From Brevundimonas sp. (GTDB lineage: Bacteria > Pseudomonadota > Alphaproteobacteria > Caulobacterales > Caulobacteraceae): a DNA stretch of 5,713 nt. The DNA lies in contig JANJTI010000254.1 in assembly GCA_024711185.1 (NCBI GenBank), positions 1-5,713 of the forward strand, given 5' to 3'. The position numbers and the translations under genes are program-made. The notes under the pieces are model-generated. The model worked only from the letters and a program-made list of their open reading frames with translations. It made no database searches and had not been told where the DNA came from. This document shows, piece by piece, positions 1 through 5,321 of this stretch. Position 1 is the stretch's first letter. Each line of letters begins with the position of its first letter.

Positions 1-16
1 CGGGGCCTCTCCTAGC

Positions 17-39
17 CCTTCTCCCCTCAGGGGAGAAGG
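17..39. repeat. Perfect 10-bp hairpin, left repeat copy
   Basis: CCTTCTCCCC (17-26) pairs perfectly with GGGGAGAAGG (30-39) around the loop TCA. A second stem follows directly, CTCGC (43-47) with GCGAG (51-55) around GGA. If a gene ends just upstream, this could act in 3'-end formation or mRNA protection. There is no T tract, so it is not a classical intrinsic terminator. Confidence 0.75.
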
Positions 40-140
40 TGGCTCGCGGAGCGAGACGGATGAGGGGGCTGGTTCGTTCAGGCTCCCGAACCGCCGGCTC
101 GCGCCAACCTTCACCCTCATCCGAGCAGCTCCGCCGCCCA

Positions 141-163
141 CCTTCTCCCCCGAGGGGAGAAGG
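141..163. repeat. Perfect 10-bp hairpin, right repeat copy, next to the operon's ribosome-binding site
   Basis: CCTTCTCCCC (141-150) pairs with GGGGAGAAGG (154-163) around the loop CGA. The stem ends inside the purine tract (161-168) that serves as the Shine-Dalgarno sequence of the acyltransferase gene. The repeat therefore abuts, and slightly overlaps, the translation initiation region of the lipid A operon. Whether transcription starts upstream of this hairpin is unknown. Confidence 0.75.
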
Positions 164-168
164 GAGGG
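161..168 (+). promoter_or_regulatory. Shine-Dalgarno sequence of the DUF374 acyltransferase gene
   Basis: The purine run AGGGAGGG lies 7 bases before the ATG at 176 and decides that start. A nearer ATG at 171 is followed at once by an in-frame TGA. The first bases of the run (161-163) belong to the 3' arm of the repeat hairpin. Confidence 0.7.
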
Positions 169-175
169 ACATGAC

Positions 176-862
176 ATGAGGCCCCTCCGCAACCCTGTCA
201 TCCAGGCCGTCCTGGCCTGGACGCTCGCCAGCTGGATGCGCTTCTGCTTCGCCACCATCCGCTGGACCCACGTCAATCCGCAGGCCCCGGAAGCCATCTG
301 GAAACAGGGCGGCGGCGTGCTGTGCGCCTTCTGGCACTCGCGCATCGCCCTCAGCCCCGCCTGCTGGCCCCTTGATCGCGCCACCCCGGCCAAGGCGCTG
401 ATCTCGCTCAGCCCCGACGGCCAGTTCATCGCCCGGGCCGTCGGCCGGCTCGGCTTCCCCGCCATCCGCGGCTCCTCGGCCAACAAGGACAAGCTGGATC
501 GGGCCAAGGGCGGCTCCCGGGCCCTGCGCGACGGGCTGAAGCAGCTCAAGGTCGGGGCGCTGGGCGTCACACCCGACGGGCCGCGCGGTCCGGCCCGGAC
601 CATGGCCGAGGGCTTCCCGCTGATGGCCAAACTGTCGGGCGCGCCCGTGCTGCTCATCGGCCTCAGCTGCAAACCGGCCATCCGGCTCAACAGCTGGGAC
701 CGCGCCGTCCTGCCGCTGCCGTTCGGCAGGGGCGCCATCGTCTGGGACGAGGCCCGCTTTCCCGAAGGCTCGGATGTCGCTGCGGTCGCCGCCGACTGGA
801 CGGCGCGCCTGACGGCCGTCGAGGCCGAGGCCGACCGGATCACCGGCCTGGAGCGGATCTGA
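176..862 (+). CDS. DUF374 family lysophospholipid acyltransferase-like protein
   Basis: A 228-residue protein of the DUF374 branch of the LPLAT (lysophospholipid acyltransferase) superfamily. These membrane-associated enzymes are thought to transfer an acyl chain, but this branch has no well-established substrate. The N-terminus (about 8-30) is hydrophobic and probably membrane-associated. Family motifs appear in order: FWHSR with the presumed catalytic His54, SPDGQFIA (79-86), RGSS (98-101) and the signature TPDGPRGP (132-139), then LSGAPVLLIG (153-162). His54 lacks the Asp of the classical HX4D box, which I recall as usual for DUF374. Between RGSS and GGSRAL there is a short Lys/Asp-rich insertion (about 102-111). 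The ATG is set by the purine tract at 161-168. One base separates its stop from the GTG of waaA, so it is the first gene of a lipid A/Kdo operon. Acylation of lipid A or a related lipid is inferred from context only. Family assignment is confident; function is not. Confidence 0.85.
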   Translation: MRPLRNPVIQAVLAWTLASWMRFCFATIRWTHVNPQAPEAIWKQGGGVLCAFWHSRIALSPACWPLDRATPAKALISLSPDGQFIARAVGRLGFPAIRGSSANKDKLDRAKGGSRALRDGLKQLKVGALGVTPDGPRGPARTMAEGFPLMAKLSGAPVLLIGLSCKPAIRLNSWDRAVLPLPFGRGAIVWDEARFPEGSDVAAVAADWTARLTAVEAEADRITGLERI

Positions 863-863
863 C

Positions 864-2162
864 GTGAGCCCGGCCCTGCTCCTCTACCGGCTGGCGACGC
901 GCCTGCTCGAACCGCTGGCTCCGCGCCTGCTCGACGCCCGGGCCCGCAAGGGCAAGGAGGACCCGGTCCGGGTCGACGAGCGCCTCGGCGTCGCCTCCGC
1001 ACCCCGCCCGGCCGGCGACCTCGTGTGGCTGCACGGCGTCAGCGTGGGCGAGAGCCTGTCGCTGCTGCCCGTCGTCGAGCGCTTGCGCAAGGTGCGGCCG
1101 GATCTGGCGATCCTCGTCACCTCGGGCACCGTCACCTCCGCCACGCTTCTGGGCCGGCGTCTGCCCGAGGGCGTCATCCACCAGTACGCCCCCGTCGACG
1201 GGCCCGCCGCCGTCGCCGCCTTCCTCGACTACTGGCGACCCGCCGCCGGCGTGCTGGTCGAGAGCGAACTGTGGCCCAACCTGATCCTCGAGGCCCGGCG
1301 CCGCGAAGTCGCCCTCGTGCTGGCCAGCGCCCGCATCACGGAGAAGACCGTCGAGGGCTGGCGCCGCTTCCCCGGCGCGTCCCGGCGGATCGTCGCCGCC
1401 TTCGACCGTATCCTGCCCCAGGACGACGCCTCCGCCGAACGGCTGGAGAGCCTCGGCGCGCGCATCGACGGCCGGGTCAATCTCAAGCTCGCCGGCGACG
1501 CCCCGCCGCACGATCCCGCCGCCTTCACCCAACTCTCGGCGGCCATCGGCGACCGCCCGGTGGTCGTCGCCGCCTCCACCCACGACGGCGAGGAAATCGC
1601 CGTCGTCCGCGCCCTGGACCGGCTCGACGAGCGCCTCTGCCTGATCCTCATCCCGCGCCATCCCGAACGCGGCGACGCCATCGCCGCCGCCCTGACCCGC
1701 GACGGCTACCGCTTCGCCCGCCGCTCCGAAGGCCGTCAGCCCGATGGCGAAACCGACCTCTACCTCGCCGACACCCTCGGCGAGATGGGCCTGTTCCTGC
1801 GCCTCGCCGACATCGTGGTGATGGGCGGCTCCTTCTCCGCGGCGCTGGAGAAGCCCCCGGTCGGCGGCCACAACCCGCTCGAGCCCGCCCGGCTTGGCAA
1901 GCCGGCGATCACCGGTCCGGACATGACCAACTGGGCGGCCGTGACGGAGGCCCTGGTCGCCGCCGGCGGCCTGCGCCTCGTCGACGCCCCCTGGGACCTG
2001 CCCGCCGCCCTCGCCCCCCTGCTCGCCGATCCAGCCGAGGCGAAGCGCATGGGCGAACGCGGCCGCCGCGCCGCCGCCGAGGCCGGCTCCGGCCTTGACC
2101 GCCTGATCGACAACCTCCTGCCGCTGTTGCCGTCGGGGCCGGCGAAGGGAAGCCGCCGGTGA
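864..2162 (+). CDS. waaA: 3-deoxy-D-manno-octulosonic acid (Kdo) transferase
   Basis: A 432-residue WaaA/KdtA, a GT-B fold glycosyltransferase (family GT30) that moves Kdo from CMP-Kdo to lipid IVA at the cytoplasmic face of the inner membrane. Its length is close to the usual 420-430. The N-terminal helix (3-23) matches the membrane anchor position. Visible motifs are DERLG (38-42) with Glu39 as probable catalytic base, WLHGVSVGE (55-63), TSGT (86-89), ESELWPN (133-139), IPRHPER (263-269), the nucleotide-binding LADTLGEMGLF (301-311), GGSF (321-324) and GGHNPLEPA (334-342). The GTG start at 864 is preceded by GGAG at 850-853 and gives an N-terminus typical of the family. The gene starts one base after the acyltransferase stop and its TGA overlaps the lpxK start, suggesting translational coupling. 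The sequence does not tell whether it adds one or two Kdo residues. The symbol kdtA is equivalent. Confidence 0.96.
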   Translation: MSPALLLYRLATRLLEPLAPRLLDARARKGKEDPVRVDERLGVASAPRPAGDLVWLHGVSVGESLSLLPVVERLRKVRPDLAILVTSGTVTSATLLGRRLPEGVIHQYAPVDGPAAVAAFLDYWRPAAGVLVESELWPNLILEARRREVALVLASARITEKTVEGWRRFPGASRRIVAAFDRILPQDDASAERLESLGARIDGRVNLKLAGDAPPHDPAAFTQLSAAIGDRPVVVAASTHDGEEIAVVRALDRLDERLCLILIPRHPERGDAIAAALTRDGYRFARRSEGRQPDGETDLYLADTLGEMGLFLRLADIVVMGGSFSAALEKPPVGGHNPLEPARLGKPAITGPDMTNWAAVTEALVAAGGLRLVDAPWDLPAALAPLLADPAEAKRMGERGRRAAAEAGSGLDRLIDNLLPLLPSGPAKGSRR

Positions 2163-3178
2163 AGCTGAACACCCCGCGCTGGTGGTACAGGCGCGATCGC
2201 CGCCATGGCGCCGTGGCGCGCACCCTGCTGAAGCCGGCCAGCTGGATCTGGGCCGCCGCCACCGCCCGCCGGCTCGCCCGCGCCACGCCGGCCGATCCCG
2301 GGGCCCCGGTGATCTCCATCGGCAATCTGACCGTGGGCGGCTCGGGAAAGACGCCCGTCGCCCGCGAGGTGCTGCGCCTGCTCAAGGCCGCCGGCGTCGA
2401 GGCCCACGCCCTGTCGCGCGGCTACGGCGGTTCCCTGAGCGGTCCTGTCCGCGTGGACCCGGCGGTCCATACCGCCGCCGAGGTCGGCGACGAGCCGCTG
2501 ATGCTGGCGCTGGACGGCCCCGCCTGGATCGCCCGCGACCGAGCCGCCGGCGCCCGCGCCGCCGTGGCCGCCGGGGCGCAGGCGCTGGTCCTCGACGACG
2601 CCCACCAGAACGCGGCCCTGAACAAGGCCCTCAGCCTCGTCGTCGTCGATGGCGAGACACGGGACGACGAATGGCCGTTCGGCGACGGCTCGGTCTTCCC
2701 CTCCGGCCCCATGCGCGAGCCGCTGAAGGCCGGACTGGCCCGCGCCGACGGCGTGGTCATCCTGCTCCCGGCCGACCTGCCGGAGCCGGACGCGGAACTG
2801 GTGGAGGCGTTCGGCGACGTGCCCGTCTTCGTCGCCCGCCTCGAGCCCGCCGCCCCGCCGCCGCCCGGCCCGCTGGTCGGCTTCGCCGGCATCGCCAAGC
2901 CGTGGAAGGTCGAGCGTTCGCTGATCGCCGCGGGCGCCGACCTCAAGGACTTCGCCCCCTTCCCCGACCACGCCGCCTTCCGCGACCAGGACCTCCGCTT
3001 CCTCGCCGAGCGCGCCGCCCAGTTCGGGGCGCAGCTGATCACCACCGAGAAGGACTGGTCCCGCCTCCCGCCGGAATGGCGCGAGCGGGTGATCAGCTGG
3101 CCGGTGAGGGCGGCGTTCGAGGACGAGGCCGGGTTTGAGGCCCTTCTGAGGAGCGCGGCCCCCTACTCCGCCCGGTAA
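2159..3178 (+). CDS. lpxK: Tetraacyldisaccharide 4'-kinase (lipid A 4'-kinase)
   Basis: A 339-residue LpxK, the membrane-associated kinase that phosphorylates the 4' position of tetraacyldisaccharide 1-phosphate to give lipid IVA, the acceptor for WaaA. Length is normal for the family (about 320-340). Motifs are ISIGNLTVGGSGKTP (52-66) containing the Walker A loop, SRGYGG (86-91), VGDEP (109-113), the acidic catalytic region DDAHQN (146-151), FPSGPMREPL (180-189), FAGIAKP (242-248), FPDH (268-271) with the family's conserved His, and TTEKDW (295-300). The DDAHQN segment departs from the more usual DDGxQ, but both acidic residues remain. The GTG start at 2159 lies inside the waaA stop (GTGA overlap), with the purine stretch GAAGGGAA at 2144-2151 as likely ribosome-binding site. 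The last 16 bases overlap the convergent amidohydrolase gene. The kinase precedes WaaA in the pathway but follows it in the operon. Confidence 0.96.
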   Translation: MKLNTPRWWYRRDRRHGAVARTLLKPASWIWAAATARRLARATPADPGAPVISIGNLTVGGSGKTPVAREVLRLLKAAGVEAHALSRGYGGSLSGPVRVDPAVHTAAEVGDEPLMLALDGPAWIARDRAAGARAAVAAGAQALVLDDAHQNAALNKALSLVVVDGETRDDEWPFGDGSVFPSGPMREPLKAGLARADGVVILLPADLPEPDAELVEAFGDVPVFVARLEPAAPPPPGPLVGFAGIAKPWKVERSLIAAGADLKDFAPFPDHAAFRDQDLRFLAERAAQFGAQLITTEKDWSRLPPEWRERVISWPVRAAFEDEAGFEALLRSAAPYSAR

Positions 3179-4479
3179 ACCTCCCCGCCCTTCATCACGA
3201 ACCGCACCCGCTCCAGCTCGGTCACGTCGCTCAGCGGATCGCCGCTCACGGCGATCAGGTCGGCCGGCATCCCGACCGCGATCCGCCCTGCTTCGCCCTC
3301 GATCCGCAAGTGCGCCGCGGCATTGACCGTCGCCGTCCGGATGGCCTCCAGCGGGGTCAGCCCGGCCCGCACCAGCAGGGCGAACTCGCCGGCATTGTCG
3401 CCGTGCGCCGAGACGCCGGAGTCGGTCCCGAAGGCGATGCGGACTCCGCCCGCGTGCGCCCGGCGCGCCATGTCCAGCATCTTCGGCCCGGCCTCGAGGG
3501 CCTTGGCGGTCTGGGCCGGGGTGAAGAAGTTGTCCGGCCCGGCGGCGATGCGGGCCACGAAGTCGCCGGCCATCAGGGTCGGCACCAGGTAGACGCCGTC
3601 GCGCCGCATCAGCCGGATCGATTCGTCGTCGAGCCAGGTGCCGTGCTCGATCGAGTCGCCGCCGGCCCGCAGGAAGCTGTTGATGCCGTCGGCGCCGTGG
3701 GCGTGCGCCGTGACCTGCCGGCCCATCCGGTGCGCCACGTCGACGATGGCCGCCAGCTCCGCGTCCGCGAACTGCTGGCCCAGTCCGGCCGCCGTGTTCG
3801 ACAACACTCCGCCGGTGGCGGTGATCTTGATGATGTCGGCGCCGGAGCGGACCTGGGTGCGCACCGCCCGCATGCAATCGTCCGGCCCCGAGCAGACGCT
3901 CTCGGACGACAGCAGGTGCATGACGTCCTCGCGGTAGCCGTTGATGTCGCCGTGGCCGCCGTGCACCGACACCGCGCTGCCCGAGGCGATCACCCGCGGG
4001 CCCGGCACGTCGCCGCGACGAATGGCGTCGCGCAGGGCGAAGATCGACTCGTTGCTGGCCCCGAGATCGGCCACCGTCGTGAACCCGGCCATCAGCGTGC
4101 GGCGGGCGTAGCGCGCGCCGACGAAGGCCTGTTCGGCGTTGGACTGGGTCACCTCCTCCAGCCGTGCGTTCGGGTTCTGCTGACCCGTCAGGTGCACATG
4201 GCTGTCGATCAGGCCCGGCAGGACGAACGCCGACCTCAGATCGACGATCTCGCCCTCGCCGACGAAGCCGTCGCGGATTTCGGCCACCCGGTTCCCCCGG
4301 ATCACGAGAGTTTTATCGCGTTCGATCCGCCCGCCGGCCGGATCGGCCAGAAGCCGCCCCACTTGGACGTACGTGGTTCTCCCGCCGGGAGAATTGTCGC
4401 TGGAAACGGGGACCTGCGCGGCGGCGCTTGCGGCCACACATGCGGCGAGCGCGGCGATAAAGGCGGTGATCGGCTTCAC
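3163..4479 (-). CDS. Secreted metal-dependent amidohydrolase (COG1228, Xaa-Pro/Xaa-Arg dipeptidase-like)
   Basis: Read from GTG at 4479 this is a 438-residue protein with a clear signal peptide: Lys2, a hydrophobic alanine-rich core to about residue 20, and likely cleavage after ASAAA (17-21). The mature part has the amidohydrolase fold: a small beta domain, LPGLIDSHVHL with metal ligands His94 and His96, IIKITATGG with Lys218 (expected carboxylated bridging Lys), AHAHG with His259, IEHG with His279, and GTDSG with Asp353. This set indicates a binuclear metal site. The C-terminal GMPADLIAVSGDP (403-415) is typical of this COG1228 group. Characterised relatives include dipeptidases or carboxypeptidases releasing Pro, Arg or Lys, and imidazolonepropionase. 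The actual substrate cannot be read from sequence. The longer frame to 4578 is rejected because its extra 33 residues would bury the signal peptide. The gene is monocistronic here, convergent with lpxK and divergent from the L,D-transpeptidase. Confidence 0.9.
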   Translation of the reverse strand: MKPITAFIAALAACVAASAAAQVPVSSDNSPGGRTTYVQVGRLLADPAGGRIERDKTLVIRGNRVAEIRDGFVGEGEIVDLRSAFVLPGLIDSHVHLTGQQNPNARLEEVTQSNAEQAFVGARYARRTLMAGFTTVADLGASNESIFALRDAIRRGDVPGPRVIASGSAVSVHGGHGDINGYREDVMHLLSSESVCSGPDDCMRAVRTQVRSGADIIKITATGGVLSNTAAGLGQQFADAELAAIVDVAHRMGRQVTAHAHGADGINSFLRAGGDSIEHGTWLDDESIRLMRRDGVYLVPTLMAGDFVARIAAGPDNFFTPAQTAKALEAGPKMLDMARRAHAGGVRIAFGTDSGVSAHGDNAGEFALLVRAGLTPLEAIRTATVNAAAHLRIEGEAGRIAVGMPADLIAVSGDPLSDVTELERVRFVMKGGEVYRAE

Positions 4480-4483
4480 GAAT

Positions 4484-4490
4484 TCCTCCC
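4484..4490 (-). promoter_or_regulatory. Strong ribosome-binding site that fixes the amidohydrolase start
   Basis: On the minus strand GGGAGGA is followed after 4 bases by the GTG at 4479, whose product opens directly with a signal peptide. The in-frame ATG at 4578 has no comparable upstream support. This is the main reason for choosing the shorter protein. Confidence 0.75.
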
Positions 4491-4514
4491 GGAGACAGCC
4501 CGCACCCTGCCCCT

Positions 4515-4529
4515 GCGGCGTCTCGCCGC
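4515..4529 (-). promoter_or_regulatory. Small hairpin in the probable leader of the amidohydrolase mRNA
   Basis: GCGGCG (4515-4520) and CGCCGC (4524-4529) form a perfect 6-bp stem with a 3-base loop, about 36 bases upstream of the GTG at 4479 on the minus strand. It may stabilise the leader. In DNA this GC-rich such stems also arise by chance, so no function is claimed. Confidence 0.3.
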
Positions 4530-4591
4530 CAAGGCCCGGCTTGCCCGACCGGCCGCCTTTTGAAACAAACTGACGCATTCAGTGAACATGC

Positions 4592-4597
4592 GAGGGG
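4592..4597 (+). promoter_or_regulatory. Shine-Dalgarno sequence of the L,D-transpeptidase gene
   Basis: GAGGGG ends 6 bases before the ATG at 4604 and supports that start. The ATG at 4588 lies upstream of this purine tract and in another frame. Confidence 0.6.
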
Positions 4598-4603
4598 CGT
4601 CGC

Positions 4604-5302
4604 ATGCGACTTGCCAGACGCGGATTCATCCTGGGCGGCGCGGCCGTCCTGTCGGGTTGCGCCACCGCCGGCTCGGCGACGCAGCAGATCGCCGCCGCCG
4701 CGCCGATCGTGGTCGAGCCGCAGGTTCCCCCGCGGGCGCCGGAGATCATCACCTCCCAGCTCAACTCGACCCGGACGCTGGATCCGCGCGGCCAGGTGCG
4801 GCCGGAGCTGATGGAGCGGGCCCTGGCCGCCCTCGACATCCACGCCCACCGGATCACCCAGCGCGATCGCATGTACCTGGTGGACTTCACCCGGTTCTCG
4901 GGCGACGAGCGGCTCTACGAGGTCGATCTGGCCGGCGGCGAGATCACCCTGATCCGCACCAGCCACGGCCGCGGCTCCGACCCGTCGCACACCGGCTACG
5001 CCCGGCAGTTCTCGAACACGCCGGACAGCCACATGTCGTCGATCGGCGCCTACGCCACCGCCGGGGCCAGTCACGGGGCCCAGCAGGGGCCGAACGTGCT
5101 GCTCGACGGGCTGGAGTACACCAACAACCTGGCCCGCGAGCGCGCCATCATCGTGCACGGGGCCGACTACGCCGACCCGGCCTTCCTCGCCCGCGAGGGC
5201 AAGCTGGGCCGCTCCTACGGCTGCTTCTCGGTGGCCCACCACGACCTGCCCCGCCTGCGCGAGCGCATGGGCGAAGGCCGGTTGCTGTTCGCCTGGGCCT
5301 AG
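4604..5302 (+). CDS. Murein L,D-transpeptidase catalytic-domain (YkuD_2-type) lipoprotein
   Basis: A 232-residue envelope protein of the YkuD_2 family (murein L,D-transpeptidase catalytic domain family). Members of the wider L,D-transpeptidase fold use a Cys nucleophile to form 3-3 peptidoglycan cross-links or attach proteins to murein. The N-terminus combines a twin-arginine-like RRGFILGG (5-12) with a lipobox LSGC (16-19), so Cys19 is the likely lipidation site. Residue +2 is Ala, which suggests outer-membrane rather than inner-membrane retention where Lol rules apply. An Ala/Pro-rich linker (about 20-48) follows. The catalytic domain shows FSNTPDSHMSSIGAY (136-150), LLDGLEYTNNLA (166-177), IIVHGADY with His185 (182-189), and GRSYGCFSV (202-210) with probable nucleophile Cys207. 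No separate substrate-binding domain is visible. The start fits GAGGGG at 4592-4597. Target peptide and product linkage are not known from sequence. Confidence 0.9.
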   Translation: MRLARRGFILGGAAVLSGCATAGSATQQIAAAAPIVVEPQVPPRAPEIITSQLNSTRTLDPRGQVRPELMERALAALDIHAHRITQRDRMYLVDFTRFSGDERLYEVDLAGGEITLIRTSHGRGSDPSHTGYARQFSNTPDSHMSSIGAYATAGASHGAQQGPNVLLDGLEYTNNLARERAIIVHGADYADPAFLAREGKLGRSYGCFSVAHHDLPRLRERMGEGRLLFAWA

Positions 5303-5306
5303 GTCT

Positions 5307-5319
5307 GCGGCGGAGCCGC
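5307..5319. terminator. Small hairpin between convergent genes, possible shared 3' end
   Basis: GCGGC (5307-5311) pairs with GCCGC (5315-5319) around GGA in the 19-bp gap between the L,D-transpeptidase and purD stops. Its position suits bidirectional 3'-end formation. No T tract follows on either strand and the stem is only 5 bp, so termination here is uncertain. The GGA loop is the same as that of the second stem in the left-end repeats. Confidence 0.3.
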
Positions 5320-5321
5320 CC

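Larger units (their letters stand above)
16..164. repeat. Inverted pair of 51-bp palindromic intergenic repeats
   Basis: Two copies of one element face each other: 16-66 and, in reverse complement, 114-164. By hand alignment they agree at about 43 of 51 positions, including unbroken blocks of 11 (16-26 with 154-164) and 13 (30-42 with 138-150) and the shared GGATGAGGG end. Each copy contains a perfect 10-bp stem, CCTTCTCCCC against GGGGAGAAGG, with a 3-base loop (17-39 and 141-163). Each also has a second, smaller stem with a GGA loop (43-55; 125-137 in reverse). The 47-bp spacer carries a further inverted repeat, GGTTCG (71-76) with CGAACC (87-92). This resembles the dispersed REP/MITE-like palindromes found between genes in many alphaproteobacteria. 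No transposase or target-site duplication is visible. Copy number elsewhere in the genome cannot be seen here. Confidence 0.85.
4480..4603. promoter_or_regulatory. Divergent intergenic region between amidohydrolase and L,D-transpeptidase genes
   Basis: This 124-bp stretch must hold the promoters of both divergent genes unless these lie within coding DNA. It contains an AT-richer patch at about 4558-4590, unusual in this window. That patch carries the short inverted repeats TTTG (4559-4562) with CAAA (4566-4569) and TTCA (4578-4581) with TGAA (4583-4586). The heptamer CATGCGA is repeated at 4587-4593 and 4603-4609, the second copy spanning the transpeptidase start codon. I could not identify convincing -35/-10 boxes on either strand. 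A TTGAAA at 4560-4565 has only a poor -10 partner. Confidence 0.4.

Noticed and set aside
1..15. Possible 3' end of an upstream plus-strand gene: frame 1 reads four codons and then TAG at 13-15, just before the repeat
   Set aside because: Five codons cannot identify a gene. It is plausible by position, but nothing else supports it in this window.
16..164. CRISPR-like array or IS remnant at the left end
   Set aside because: There are only two copies, in inverted rather than direct orientation, each internally palindromic, with no transposase or cas genes in view. This fits a REP/MITE-like repeat better.
171..179. ATG at 171 as start of the first gene
   Set aside because: It is followed by one codon and an in-frame TGA. 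The ATG at 176 opens the real frame.
840..1871. Minus-strand open frame opposite waaA (343 codons)
   Set aside because: Its Gly/Ala/Asp/Glu-rich, motif-free translation is the expected shadow of a high-GC3 gene, and waaA is unambiguous on the other strand.
1025..2098. Plus-strand frame inside waaA (357 codons)
   Set aside because: It is a +1/+2 shadow with extreme Arg/Pro content and no motifs.
1760..3877. Very long minus-strand open frame (705 codons)
   Set aside because: It lies antisense to waaA and lpxK and out of frame with the amidohydrolase. Its low-complexity Arg/Gly/Ala composition is typical of shadow frames in GC-rich DNA, and no domain is recognisable.
3310..4563. Plus-strand frame antisense to the amidohydrolase (417 codons)
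   Set aside because: The amidohydrolase shows every expected metal ligand in order on the minus strand. This frame has no recognisable domain.
4560..4588. Sigma-70-like promoter TTGAAA-N17-TGAACA for the L,D-transpeptidase gene
   Set aside because: The -10 match is poor and the implied transcription start would fall in the ribosome-binding site.
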